Shown here one piece after another: positions 16,613-25,834 of a stretch of DNA of 64,000 nt. Position 1 is the stretch's first letter. Every line of letters starts with the position of its first letter. The notes under the pieces were generated by a model. The model was not told where the DNA came from. It made no database searches and was given only the letters and a program-made list of their open reading frames with translations. The DNA comes from Flavihumibacter stibioxidans (GTDB lineage Bacteria > Bacteroidota > Bacteroidia > Chitinophagales > Chitinophagaceae), in NCBI RefSeq assembly GCF_014332695.1, contig NZ_MBUA01000012.1, positions 491,858 through 555,857 of the forward strand, written 5' to 3'. The translations under genes were made by a program, and so were the position numbers.

Positions 16613-18262
16613 CTATTTTTCCATCCTCCAACGGTCATAATCCCGGAACCAGGAACTGTTCCAGTACCTGTACCTGGGAATCTGCTTTTGTTCCAGCCTT
16701 TTGATAAAGTCCTGGTAATCTTTCTTTTCTGCCGGGGTCCACAGCGCTTCACTCAATGCCGTCATGCGCGGGAAGACCATATAATCCACCTTATGCTGGT
16801 TTTCCATGTATTCGGTCCAGACATTAGCCTGCCCACCCACTACTTTATGCTGCAGGTTCTGTTTCACCAGCGCCATGGGAACCGGGTCATAGCGGTAAAC
16901 CGCTTCCAGCGGATTGTATCCATGAATGGCCAGACTATCCTTTGGGTCCCGGGACTGGTAATGATCAAAATAATAAGGCTTCCCCGGAGTCATGATGATA
17001 TCAAACCCTCTCCTGGCAGCGTCGATCGCCTTTTTCTCATCTCCCCAGTTCACAATCAGTGTAGTGGTATCGAGGTCACCCTCGGCAATCTCATGCCAGC
17101 CCACCGCCCTTCTCCCCGATTCTTTGAGGTAGCCGGCAACCTGCTCTATAAAATAAGTCTGTAAAGCCACTTCATTGGGGAGGCCCTTTTCTTTCATGAA
17201 CCGCTGGGTGGCGCTGTCCTGCTTCCACCAGAGCTTACTGCACTCATCTCCCCCGATATGGATATAGGTGGAAGGGAAAAGATCCGTCAGCTCTGAAAAA
17301 ATGGTTTTCAGAAAGGCGAAGGTTTCCGCCCGGGGTGCCAGCACATTGTTCTGCCGATTGTACATGCCCCAGGTAAATGCCACATTCCAGGTGGTATCGG
17401 GCTTTGTGCTTAATTCGGGGTAGGCAGCAATGGTAGCGCGGCTATGGCCGGGAATATCGATTTCCGGTATCACATTAATACCCCTTACCGCAGCGTAGGC
17501 CAGTACCTCCCTGATCTCGTCCTTTGTATAAAAACCGCCGTAACGTTTTCCGTCGTAGCGGGCCGGACTATCCTTAAAATGCCCGACAAGGGTTGAGTCG
17601 CGCCAGGAACCGATACTGTTCAGCTTCGGGTAGGAATTTATTTCCAGGCGCCAGCCCTGGTCATCGGTAAGATGCCAGTGAAAGGTGTTGAACTTATGAA
17701 AGGTCAGGTAGTCTATATATTTTTTGATATACGTGAGCGGAAACATATGCCGCACCACATCCAGGTGCATACCCCGGTAGGAAAACCTGGGATAATCAAT
17801 GATTTCCAAAGACGGCAGATGAAAACCGCCGGAACTGTCGAGGGGCATCAGCTGAAGCATTGATTGAATGCCATTGACAATACCTCGTATATCCCTGGCT
17901 GTGAGCACAACATGTTTTCCCGTGACTTGCAGGATATACATTTCAGGCTTATCAATGGTCTGGTCGTTTTTATGAAGAACGATTCCCCTGGCCGGCAAAT
18001 CTGCCTGTGACGGCTCCAGCATCCGGAGGCTGAGGTCCAGCCCAGTCTGCGCCATTACCTGCCCGCGAAAATATTCCGCCTGGGGCTTCCAGCTGCTATC
18101 GTAATAGATAACCGTCTGTTCATTTACCGGCACCTGATTTTTACCTGTCTGCTTTACCATCACCGGCTTTGGAATAATACTGACAGCCGCCTGTGAAAAG
18201 GCAACCTGCCGATATGCCATCAAACACACCAGCACCATCATTAACTGAATATTTCTCTTCAT
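16613..18262 (-). CDS. Beta-N-acetylhexosaminidase, glycoside hydrolase family 20
   Basis: A 549-residue exported enzyme. A signal peptide (about 1-23) precedes a GH20b-type N-terminal domain (about 28-150) and the catalytic barrel, recognisable from FHWHLTDDQGWRLEI, EIDIPGHSRA and the catalytic pair in HIGGDEC (Asp339, Glu340). It removes terminal N-acetylglucosamine or N-acetylgalactosamine from chitin fragments, glycans or cell-wall material, probably in the periplasm. An in-frame TTG six bases upstream is possible, but the ATG at 18262 is preferred. It follows murI by 20 bases, so the two may be co-transcribed. Confidence 0.95.
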   Translation of the reverse strand: MKRNIQLMMVLVCLMAYRQVAFSQAAVSIIPKPVMVKQTGKNQVPVNEQTVIYYDSSWKPQAEYFRGQVMAQTGLDLSLRMLEPSQADLPARGIVLHKNDQTIDKPEMYILQVTGKHVVLTARDIRGIVNGIQSMLQLMPLDSSGGFHLPSLEIIDYPRFSYRGMHLDVVRHMFPLTYIKKYIDYLTFHKFNTFHWHLTDDQGWRLEINSYPKLNSIGSWRDSTLVGHFKDSPARYDGKRYGGFYTKDEIREVLAYAAVRGINVIPEIDIPGHSRATIAAYPELSTKPDTTWNVAFTWGMYNRQNNVLAPRAETFAFLKTIFSELTDLFPSTYIHIGGDECSKLWWKQDSATQRFMKEKGLPNEVALQTYFIEQVAGYLKESGRRAVGWHEIAEGDLDTTTLIVNWGDEKKAIDAARRGFDIIMTPGKPYYFDHYQSRDPKDSLAIHGYNPLEAVYRYDPVPMALVKQNLQHKVVGGQANVWTEYMENQHKVDYMVFPRMTALSEALWTPAEKKDYQDFIKRLEQKQIPRYRYWNSSWFRDYDRWRMEK

Positions 18263-18282
18263 GATCAAAATAAAAGGTGGAA

Positions 18283-19122
18283 TTACAAATCAATTCTTAC
18301 AGCGCGCAGGGCTTCCCCAAAAAATATGCTGGCATGCTTTTCAAAATCGGCCACTGAGTCTGTGGTATAAAATTTTCGGGTACCCCTCTTGGTTATACGA
18401 GCATCCATGGATGGATGACGCTGCAGGTAATCCTTCAGGCTGTTGGCCACAATTTCGCCCTGGGACAAAAGCTCCACGCCTTCCGGCAGGCATTGAAGGA
18501 TCTTTTCCGCCAGCAGGGGGTAATGCGTACAGGCCAGCAGCACCGTATCGATGAGGCCGCTTTTCTCCATCAGCCTGTCTATGTGTTGCCGGATAAAATA
18601 ATCGGCACCCGGCTTATTGTGTTCATTGTTTTCAACCAGGGGAACCCACATGGGGCAGGCTTCCTGGTGTACTTTCAACTGGGGAAAGAATTTACTGATC
18701 TCAATGGGGTATGAATCCGACGCAACTGTACCGGCAGTGGCCAGGATGCCGACTTCACCCGACATGGAAAAGTTTCCGATAATTTCAGTGGTAGGCCGGA
18801 TTACTCCAAGCACGCGGCGATCGGGAGCCAGTATCGGCAGGTCATTTTGCTGGATGGTCCTCAAAGCCTTGGCAGAGGCGGTATTACAGGCAAGCACCAC
18901 CAGGGGGCAGCCCTGGTCAAAAAACCACTTTACGCATTCAAGGGTATAACGGTAAACCGTATCAAAACTCCTGGTACCGTAGGGAGCGCGCGCATTGTCG
19001 CCCAGGTAGATATAATCATAAGCCGGAAGGGCTTTTACGATCTCTTTCATTACCGTCAGCCCCCCATAACCTGAATCGAAAATCCCGATCGGATAGTCCC
19101 CTGTTGGAGATACTGTATTCAT
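18283..19122 (-). CDS. murI: Glutamate racemase
   Basis: A 279-residue enzyme making D-glutamate for peptidoglycan. The two catalytic cysteines are in place: Cys79 in VLACNTAS and Cys197 in LLACTHYPLL, and the N-terminus IGIFDSGYGGLTV and YLGDNARAPYG motif are typical. It is cytoplasmic. It comes after the terminator of the Skp-like gene and before the GH20 gene. The length is at the upper end of the family because of a short N-terminal extension before the first strand. Confidence 0.96.
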   Translation of the reverse strand: MNTVSPTGDYPIGIFDSGYGGLTVMKEIVKALPAYDYIYLGDNARAPYGTRSFDTVYRYTLECVKWFFDQGCPLVVLACNTASAKALRTIQQNDLPILAPDRRVLGVIRPTTEIIGNFSMSGEVGILATAGTVASDSYPIEISKFFPQLKVHQEACPMWVPLVENNEHNKPGADYFIRQHIDRLMEKSGLIDTVLLACTHYPLLAEKILQCLPEGVELLSQGEIVANSLKDYLQRHPSMDARITKRGTRKFYTTDSVADFEKHASIFFGEALRAVRIDL

Positions 19123-19207
19123 ACACGTTAAACTTATACGCCTGGTTTCAGTAAAAGCCGGAAGTTAACACATAAAACAGTTGGTCCTGCCATTGCTATA
19201 AATAACA

Positions 19208-19232
19208 AACGCCGGGATACTATCCCGGCGTT
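19208..19232 (-). terminator. Terminator of the skp-bamA cluster
   Basis: Perfect 11-base stem (AACGCCGGGAT with ATCCCGGCGTT) and a three-base loop, followed on the minus strand by GTTATTTATAG. It sits 24 bases after the last Skp-like gene. Confidence 0.75.
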
Positions 19233-19256
19233 CATACAGAGCCTGTGAAAAGATTT

Positions 19257-19763
19257 TTATTTCAAGCCCAGTTTCTTCTTCACCAATGGCAGAAGGTCGT
19301 CACCGGGAGGAGAAACAATCAGGTATTCTTTGGGAAACACATGGGTGTAACCGCTTTCCTTTGCAACGGCCTGAACTGCTTCCATTGCTTTTTTCTGGAT
19401 GGGTTCGCTCAGCTCTTCCTGCTTCTTTTGCAGTTCCTGCTGGATACGCTGCTCTTCACCCTGAAGTTCAGTAAGCTTTTGCTGCAGTTCCTTGCGCTTA
19501 ACTTCTTTCACAGCAGTGGTCATTTTTGCTGAGTCGGCATTGAATTTCTGGATGCCTTCGTTCAGTGCATTTTCTTTCTCCTGTGCGCTCTGGATCAGGG
19601 CGTCACGGAATTGTACGAGGGCGGAGTCAGCTTTCTTTGCATCGGGCATAGCGGCCACAACTTCATTGAAGCTGATGTAGCCAATCTTGGTTTGCGCCTT
19701 AACAGTGCTGCTAACCATAACCAGTCCCACAGCTACCATCAGAATTGATAAAACTTTTTTCAT
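19257..19763 (-). CDS. OmpH/Skp family periplasmic chaperone (second copy)
   Basis: A 168-residue exported protein: signal peptide ending near residue 23 (VKAQ), a strand with KIGYISFNEVV, then a long charged coiled coil of about 90 residues (about 40-130), and a C-terminal beta part. This is the Skp tentacle architecture. Skp holds unfolded outer-membrane proteins in the periplasm for delivery to BamA. It is the last gene before the terminator at 19208 and lies 68 bases from the first copy. The two copies are clearly diverged. Confidence 0.9.
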   Translation of the reverse strand: MKKVLSILMVAVGLVMVSSTVKAQTKIGYISFNEVVAAMPDAKKADSALVQFRDALIQSAQEKENALNEGIQKFNADSAKMTTAVKEVKRKELQQKLTELQGEEQRIQQELQKKQEELSEPIQKKAMEAVQAVAKESGYTHVFPKEYLIVSPPGDDLLPLVKKKLGLK

Positions 19764-19831
19764 GCGATTGTTTGTTACTTAAAAGTTGTTTTCGTTACGG
19801 TTTTAGTTGTATCTAAAAAATCCTTTACAGA

Positions 19832-20344
19832 TTATTTAACACCCAGTTCTTTCAGCACATCTTCGCTCTTATCCAGTTTGGGGTCGGCAAATATAACGGT
19901 AATTCCTTCACTTTTGTCCAAAATAAAGTCATACATCCGGGCCACAGCGATTTTCTGGATGGCTTCGTAAACCTTATCCTGAACCGGCTTTACGAGTTCC
20001 TGGCGCATTTTGAACAGGTCGCCTTCAAACCCGAAGCGCTTGCGTTGCAATTCCCGGACTTCCTTTTCCCGAAGGAAAATCTCATCCTCCCTCTTTTTGC
20101 GAAGTTCAGCACTCAGCATCACTTGTTCAGCTTCAAAGTCTTTGTACAGTTTGTTCAATGCCATCTGCTTGTTGTCAATTTCCTGCTGCCACTGCTTGCT
20201 GACGGTTTCAAGGCCAGTCTGGGCAGCCTTGTACTCAGGCATTTTATCCAGGATATACCTGGTGTCAACAACGGCATAACGCTGGGCCTGCACGGCAAAA
20301 CCTGCGGCCAATACAAAACAAAATGCCAGGAAGATCTTTTTCAT
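19832..20344 (-). CDS. OmpH/Skp family periplasmic chaperone (first copy)
   Basis: A 170-residue Skp-like chaperone with a signal peptide cut after VQAQ near residue 20, the first strand RYAVVDTRYILDKMP, and a long helical hairpin rich in Lys, Glu and Gln. The C-terminus TVIFADPKLDKSEDVLKELG resembles other Bacteroidota Skp proteins placed after bamA. It starts 29 bases after the bamA stop and is followed by the second copy, so both should be made together with BamA. Confidence 0.9.
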   Translation of the reverse strand: MKKIFLAFCFVLAAGFAVQAQRYAVVDTRYILDKMPEYKAAQTGLETVSKQWQQEIDNKQMALNKLYKDFEAEQVMLSAELRKKREDEIFLREKEVRELQRKRFGFEGDLFKMRQELVKPVQDKVYEAIQKIAVARMYDFILDKSEGITVIFADPKLDKSEDVLKELGVK

Positions 20345-20373
20345 AACTGCGATTTACTGTTATAAATAATTCT

Positions 20374-23100
20374 TTATTCCGGTTCAAATCCTAACATGAA
20401 GGTAAACCTGGCCGCGTCGCGGAGTTTACCGTTAGGTGTAATCCTGTCGAATCCTACACCATAATCAAATCCGAGCAATCCGAACATGGGCAGGAAAAAG
20501 CGCATACCCACGCCTGCGCTGCGACGGAGGCGGAATGGGTTGTAGTCCTTGTAATTATACCATCCGTTGGCTGCTTCAAAGAAAGCAAGACCAAATATTG
20601 TACTGTTCGGGTTGGTGGAGAAAGGATAGCGCATCTCCAGTGTATACTTGTTGAAAATAGTAAAGAACTGGCTTGCGGATGATTTATCCGGGTTCACTGT
20701 GGGATCGGAATTATCGTACACCGGATAACCGCGGTGCGCGATGATATCATATCCGAGAAGACCAAAGTTGTTGGTCAGGCCGGCATCCCCCACCTGGAAT
20801 CTTTCAAACGGAGAATAGTCAAGCTTGCTGTTATAGCGTCCCATAAAGCCGTATTTGGCAGCGGCTTTCAACACAAACTGGCGGCTGCGGTCGGCACCCA
20901 TCGGCTTACCGATCGGCACATACCACTCACCTGTAAAGCGCCATTTGTGAAACTCAGGTAACTCGTAAGGGTTGGCACTGTTTACACGTCCCGGATCAAT
21001 GAGCGAATAAGGTGGTGTTGCCTGCACACTGGCCATAAAGCTGGAACCGCTTTTCGGGAAGATGGGCTGGTCAATGGAAGACCGGCTCAGAGCGAGTTTC
21101 AGGCTGAGGTTGTGCGCGGTGGTATTGTTCAGTCCGGGGAACAGATTCGGATAGTTCTGCAGTTTGTACTGGGTAAAGTTCAGGGAGTAAACCAGGGTGA
21201 AATAATCATCGGGCCACCTCAGTTGCTTACCCAATGCTATGGATACGCCCAGTGTACGCAGGAAGGATGTATCACCGGCTTTACGGTCATACAAGCCGGT
21301 AAAGGGATTGTAGGCATTGGCGAAACGGGTACTGTAAAAGCTTACGGAGAAAGAGTTCCGGCGCTTTCCACCCAGCCAGGGTTCCGTAAAGGAGAAGTTA
21401 TAGGAACGGAACTGGCGGCCATTACTCTGGAGTCGGAGGCTCAGTTTCTGTCCATCACCTGAAGGCAGCGGATCCCAGGTTTTCTTGTTGAAAATATTCT
21501 TGATGGAAAAGTTATTGAAGGTAACACCCAGTGTACCTGTCAACCCGATGTTACCACCCCATCCGGCCGAAAGTTCGAGCTGGTCATTTGATTTTTCCTC
21601 CACTTTATAGTTAATATCCACCGTACCGTCATCGGGGTTGGGAACAGGGTTGATATCAATTTTCTCCTGGTTGAAATAGCCGAGGTTGGCGATTTCACGG
21701 TTGGAGCGGATCAGGTCGGCGCGACTGAATTTTTCACCCGGAACTGTACGGAGTTCACGACGGATTACATGTTCCTTTGTTTTATCGTTGCCGGCAATAT
21801 TAATATTCTTGATGGTCGCCTGCGGCCCTTCACGCATCCTGATCTCAAAATCAATGGTATCATTGTACACAGCGGTTTCAACAGGATCCACGGAGAAAAA
21901 GAGATAACCGTCATCCATATATAAACCACTGATATCACCGCCTTCCGGGGTCATCTGCTTACCCAGTTTTTTATTAAGTGTTTCAAGATTATAGATATCA
22001 CCTTTCTTGATGCCCAGCAACACATTGAGAATGGAATCGCCGTATTTGGTATTCCCTTTCCAGGCAATGTTTCCGAAATAGTACTGGCGGCCTTCATCGA
22101 CCTTCAGGTCAATGTTCAGGTTGCCTTTCCTGCTGTAATACTGGGTATCGGAGACAATGGCAGCATCCCGGTATCCCATGGAGTTGTAATATTCCAGCAC
22201 TTTGTCCTTGTCTTCCTCAAACTTTGTCTGGTTGAACTTGGCAGAACTGAATAATTTAAAACGGAAGTAAGGGTCGAGAAAATTGGCGGTTTTAGTGGGA
22301 GAAAGAAAACCCCAGTCGTTGATATATTCAGAAAAGCTTACAGGTTTGCGGGCACCATAGGAACTGGAATCATAAGAAGGATAAAGCGTTAACCTGGAAG
22401 TTTCCTTGGTTCCCTTCATTTTCTTTTTCAGCTTCAGTTCATTAACCATTTCGTTTCCATAGAAACTCACCTGGTTGATCCTTACCTTATTTCCTTTTGC
22501 GATACGGAAGGTCAGTATCTGTGTATTTGCAAATGCGGGATCCGCTGCTTCCTCAATCACAATCTTAGCACCCTGGAAGCCCTTTTCCACATAGTATTTC
22601 TGGATGTTCTCGATGGCGGTGCGCTTCATATTTTCGGTAATCACCCGTCCTTTAACAAGGCCGGTTTTACCTTCCAGTTCTTCTGCTTCAGATTTCTTTA
22701 CCCCCTTAAATGCAAAACTGGAAAGGCTGGGTCTTTCCGTTACATTGATCTCTATATAGAGGTTCCGTTCAACAACTTTGGTATAATAAATCTGGACATC
22801 GGAGAACAGGTTCTGTTTCCACAGGTTCATAATAGCCTTGCTGATATTATCGCCACCCGGAATAACCACCTTGTCGCCAACTGAGAGTCCGGATATGGAA
22901 AGCAGCAATGCCTGGTCCCTGTATTTGGTACCGGTTACCTCGATTCCGGCAATGGTATATTCCCGCGGGGATTTTAAGCTGGACAATGCCTCCAATTCTG
23001 GATCGATTGCTGTGGGCCGTGTGGTATCAGGTTGTTGTGCCTGGGCAGTAAATCCGATCATCATAAGCAGAAAGGCAACAACGAGTAATCTTCTGTGCAT
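20374..23100 (-). CDS. bamA: Outer membrane protein assembly factor BamA
   Basis: A 908-residue Omp85 protein. A signal peptide (about 1-21) is followed by five POTRA domains (to about 500) and a C-terminal beta barrel ending in GFEPE. A long insertion of about 60 residues (from SRLTLYPSYDSSS to KLFSSAKF) interrupts the third POTRA, as in other Bacteroidota. The L6 motif appears as AHRGYP. BamA folds and inserts outer-membrane proteins. It lies between uppS and two Skp-like chaperones, a phylum-typical order. Confidence 0.96.
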   Translation of the reverse strand: MHRRLLVVAFLLMMIGFTAQAQQPDTTRPTAIDPELEALSSLKSPREYTIAGIEVTGTKYRDQALLLSISGLSVGDKVVIPGGDNISKAIMNLWKQNLFSDVQIYYTKVVERNLYIEINVTERPSLSSFAFKGVKKSEAEELEGKTGLVKGRVITENMKRTAIENIQKYYVEKGFQGAKIVIEEAADPAFANTQILTFRIAKGNKVRINQVSFYGNEMVNELKLKKKMKGTKETSRLTLYPSYDSSSYGARKPVSFSEYINDWGFLSPTKTANFLDPYFRFKLFSSAKFNQTKFEEDKDKVLEYYNSMGYRDAAIVSDTQYYSRKGNLNIDLKVDEGRQYYFGNIAWKGNTKYGDSILNVLLGIKKGDIYNLETLNKKLGKQMTPEGGDISGLYMDDGYLFFSVDPVETAVYNDTIDFEIRMREGPQATIKNINIAGNDKTKEHVIRRELRTVPGEKFSRADLIRSNREIANLGYFNQEKIDINPVPNPDDGTVDINYKVEEKSNDQLELSAGWGGNIGLTGTLGVTFNNFSIKNIFNKKTWDPLPSGDGQKLSLRLQSNGRQFRSYNFSFTEPWLGGKRRNSFSVSFYSTRFANAYNPFTGLYDRKAGDTSFLRTLGVSIALGKQLRWPDDYFTLVYSLNFTQYKLQNYPNLFPGLNNTTAHNLSLKLALSRSSIDQPIFPKSGSSFMASVQATPPYSLIDPGRVNSANPYELPEFHKWRFTGEWYVPIGKPMGADRSRQFVLKAAAKYGFMGRYNSKLDYSPFERFQVGDAGLTNNFGLLGYDIIAHRGYPVYDNSDPTVNPDKSSASQFFTIFNKYTLEMRYPFSTNPNSTIFGLAFFEAANGWYNYKDYNPFRLRRSAGVGMRFFLPMFGLLGFDYGVGFDRITPNGKLRDAARFTFMLGFEPE

Positions 23101-23153
23101 CCAGTTGGTTTTATAAAGTAGGCAAATTAAGGTGATTGTTTAAAAAAGCTTTG

Positions 23154-23909
23154 TTAAAGGGAGGCTTCCTGCACCTGGGCGCTGGTTTTTCCGAACCTTC
23201 TTTCCCGTTGCTGGAAGTCCAGGATGGCCTCATAGAGGTTTTCCTTGCGGAATTCGGGCCATCTTACATTGGTAAAATAAAGTTCGGCATAAGCAAGCTG
23301 GTAGAGTAGAAAATTGCTGATCCGGTATTCCCCGCTGGTGCGGATCATCAGCTCCGGGTCAGGAAATTCACTGGTGCAAAGGTATTGCCGTAGTGTCTCC
23401 TGGCTGATGGCTGCGGGATCAATTTTCCCTGCCAGCACATCGGCAGCAATCTGTTTAATGGCTTCCACCATTTCCCAGCGGCTGCTGTAGCTCAGTGCCA
23501 TAACGAGGTTCAGGCCAGTATTATGACTGGTCATATCCAGCGCTTCCTTCAGCTCCTGGCGGGCATAATCCGGCAGCATATTGATATCACCTATGACATG
23601 CAGTTTTATATTATTTCGGTTAAGGGTATCCACTTCCTTGCGGATGGTGTCGACCAATAATTCCATCAGGCCGTTCACTTCCTGGGCCGGGCGGTCCCAG
23701 TTTTCAGTACTGAAAGCGTAAAGGGTCAGGTAACCGACTCCAAGTTCAGCGCAGCCTTCCACAATATCGCGCACACTTTCCACGCCATGGAAATGGCCAT
23801 AAAGGCGGTCCTGGCCTTTTTCCTGTGCCCAGCGGCCATTCCCATCCATGATGATGGCAATGTGTCGGGGCAATTTTTGCCGGTCAATTTTCGCTTCCAG
23901 CGAACTCAT
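23154..23909 (-). CDS. uppS: Isoprenyl transferase (undecaprenyl diphosphate synthase)
   Basis: A 251-residue cis-prenyltransferase making the C55 lipid carrier for peptidoglycan and other envelope glycans. IAIIMDGNGRWA contains the catalytic Asp22; LTLYAFSTENWDRP and the C-terminal PDPELMIRTSGEYRISNFL and YAELYF are further signatures. The frame extends to 23939, but the ATG at 23909 matches the family start. A TACCTTCG sequence, one base off the -7 consensus, lies about 22 bases upstream. Confidence 0.96.
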   Translation of the reverse strand: MSSLEAKIDRQKLPRHIAIIMDGNGRWAQEKGQDRLYGHFHGVESVRDIVEGCAELGVGYLTLYAFSTENWDRPAQEVNGLMELLVDTIRKEVDTLNRNNIKLHVIGDINMLPDYARQELKEALDMTSHNTGLNLVMALSYSSRWEMVEAIKQIAADVLAGKIDPAAISQETLRQYLCTSEFPDPELMIRTSGEYRISNFLLYQLAYAELYFTNVRWPEFRKENLYEAILDFQQRERRFGKTSAQVQEASL

Positions 23910-23984
23910 ATAATCAAATTTCAGGCTGCGAAGGTACAAAAAAGAAGGGTGCCAGACATTATTAACACAAAGATGTCGGGGAGC

Positions 23985-24839
23985 TTAATATTTTGGTGAG
24001 GGGCAGCGGTAGGCACTGAGGTTGAAACTAACGGTTACCTGGGCAGTAATAAACTGGTCTTTCTGTTTGGCATAACCACGCTGGCGGCCTTCGATACCGA
24101 TGATCTCGCCGGTTTCATAACTGCGGTCCTGCAGGAGCTGACCCACGGAGGGGGTGCCGTCCGGAAGCGGTGGAAATTTATCGGCACCCACATAGGTAGT
24201 ACTTACATCGTCGAGGTAATCGGTATTGGTAAACCGGTGCAATACCTCAAATCCCACATTCATTTTATCGTTCAGGGCGTATTTCACGCCCACCCCAAAT
24301 GGAATGGCAAATGCCATGCTGCTGTAGGGTTTCCTGTCGGGATAGGCAGAGGAGCCCTGGCCTTCTGTTCCCAGCGGGCGCAGGAAATGTTTTTTCCCCT
24401 GGAGGTAAGCATAAGGATCGTAACTGAATATGCTGGCACCAATTGTTACATAGGGGGTAAACCGGTAGTCTTCTGACCCCGGAACGAAGCGGAAAAAGTT
24501 GAAATCGCCCTGGAGGGCCAGCTCCCAGATATTGGAATTGAAACTAAGGTTCCTGCGTCGCTGGAACTCATTGTCTTCGTAGTATTTATCAGCATATCCC
24601 ACCTGTGCAAACTGTCCGCCCACCCTTACGGCAATGTAGTTGCCGAACTGTTTGCGGAAAAAGGCTCCCACAGCCAGTTTAGGGCGGTTTACATGTGCCC
24701 TTGTATTCAGGTCGCCAAAATAATGGGCGGCGCCGAGTGAAATACCTATTTCCCCTTCATGTGTCACAGATTCCATCTGGGCCCTGGCGGATGACTGAAT
24801 GGTTAGCGCAACAAGTAAAACAAGGATTGCTTTATTCAT
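23985..24839 (-). CDS. DUF6089 family outer-membrane protein
   Basis: A 284-residue exported protein. A signal peptide ends near residue 20 (ARAQ), and the rest alternates in short amphipathic strands with aromatic ends (EIGISLGAAHYFGDLN, PKLAVGAFFRKQFGNY, TPYVTIGASIFSYDPYAY), as in small beta-barrel outer-membrane proteins. It matches the DUF6089 family, always found next to uppS and bamA in this phylum. Its function is unknown; the position suggests envelope biogenesis. It follows nadK by 82 bases. Confidence 0.85.
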   Translation of the reverse strand: MNKAILVLLVALTIQSSARAQMESVTHEGEIGISLGAAHYFGDLNTRAHVNRPKLAVGAFFRKQFGNYIAVRVGGQFAQVGYADKYYEDNEFQRRRNLSFNSNIWELALQGDFNFFRFVPGSEDYRFTPYVTIGASIFSYDPYAYLQGKKHFLRPLGTEGQGSSAYPDRKPYSSMAFAIPFGVGVKYALNDKMNVGFEVLHRFTNTDYLDDVSTTYVGADKFPPLPDGTPSVGQLLQDRSYETGEIIGIEGRQRGYAKQKDQFITAQVTVSFNLSAYRCPSPKY

Positions 24840-24921
24840 ACCTGCAAGATAAAACTTTAAGGATTCAGAGCGTGGTACAAGCCAAAACGGTGCCGCAAAT
24901 CTTTTTGTTTTAAAAGAAATG

Positions 24922-25803
24922 CTAATTCCGTGTATCCAGTCCCCAGGATAATTTGTTCCGCAATGTGCTCAGGAAATTATTCTCATTCAGGCGGACGATG
25001 CTGACATCAAACTTTTCCCTTTTTACTGCCAGTTGGATATTTCGGGGAACAATTTCCCTCCGGCTGTCGAGAGCACAGATGAAGTTATCTGAGCGCCCTT
25101 CCACTTCAAAGGAAATGATATTATCGTCGGGCACCACAATGGGTCTGACATTCAGGTTATGCGGGGCTACGGGTGTGATTACAAAGCTGCCTGATTCCGG
25201 AAACACAATCGGGCCACCGCAACTGAGCGAATACCCGGTGGAGCCTGTCGGCGTGCTGACAATCAGTCCGTCGGACCAGTATGTGTTCAGGAACTCGCCA
25301 TTGAGATAGGTATGGATCTTGATCATTGGCGAGATATCCGTTTTGTGGATGGCAAATTCATTGAGGGCATAGGGCGTATCACCAAAAAGGTGACTGCTGG
25401 CATCGAGGTGGATCAGGGAGCGCTTATCCACTACAAAACTCCTGCTGGACATGGCAGCCACAGCCACTTTGAGCTCCTCCTTGCCAATACTGGCCAGGAA
25501 ACCAAGCCGGCCAAAATTGATGCCCAGGATGGGAATATTCTTACTTCGTACAAGGGTAACCGTATCCAGCAGGGTACCATCCCCCCCCAAACTGATAACA
25601 AATTCAATGGATTCATCAAGATCATCAGACACACTGAAGGTATTAATGTTATGGTCGCTGAACTTTACGGATTTAATGATCTGTTCAAAAAAAGGCTGGT
25701 AAATGACGGGTTCTATATGCTGGGCATACAGTTCATTAAACAGGTCCTGAATTTCCGAATGATCTTCCTGGTCAATCACCCGGCTGTATATCGCCACTCT
25801 CAT
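24922..25803 (-). CDS. nadK: NAD kinase
   Basis: A 293-residue kinase that phosphorylates NAD to NADP. The key motifs are GGDGTLLDTV (about 73-82), GINFGRLGFLA and SPTGSTGYSLSCGGP. It is cytoplasmic. It lies between the BamA-like gene and the DUF6089 gene in the conserved envelope cluster; its placement there is common in Bacteroidota and carries no obvious functional link. A TATCTTTC close to the -7 consensus precedes its start. Confidence 0.95.
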   Translation of the reverse strand: MRVAIYSRVIDQEDHSEIQDLFNELYAQHIEPVIYQPFFEQIIKSVKFSDHNINTFSVSDDLDESIEFVISLGGDGTLLDTVTLVRSKNIPILGINFGRLGFLASIGKEELKVAVAAMSSRSFVVDKRSLIHLDASSHLFGDTPYALNEFAIHKTDISPMIKIHTYLNGEFLNTYWSDGLIVSTPTGSTGYSLSCGGPIVFPESGSFVITPVAPHNLNVRPIVVPDDNIISFEVEGRSDNFICALDSRREIVPRNIQLAVKREKFDVSIVRLNENNFLSTLRNKLSWGLDTRN

Positions 25804-25834
25804 GGTACTGGTTTATCCGCTGAAAGATAGGGTA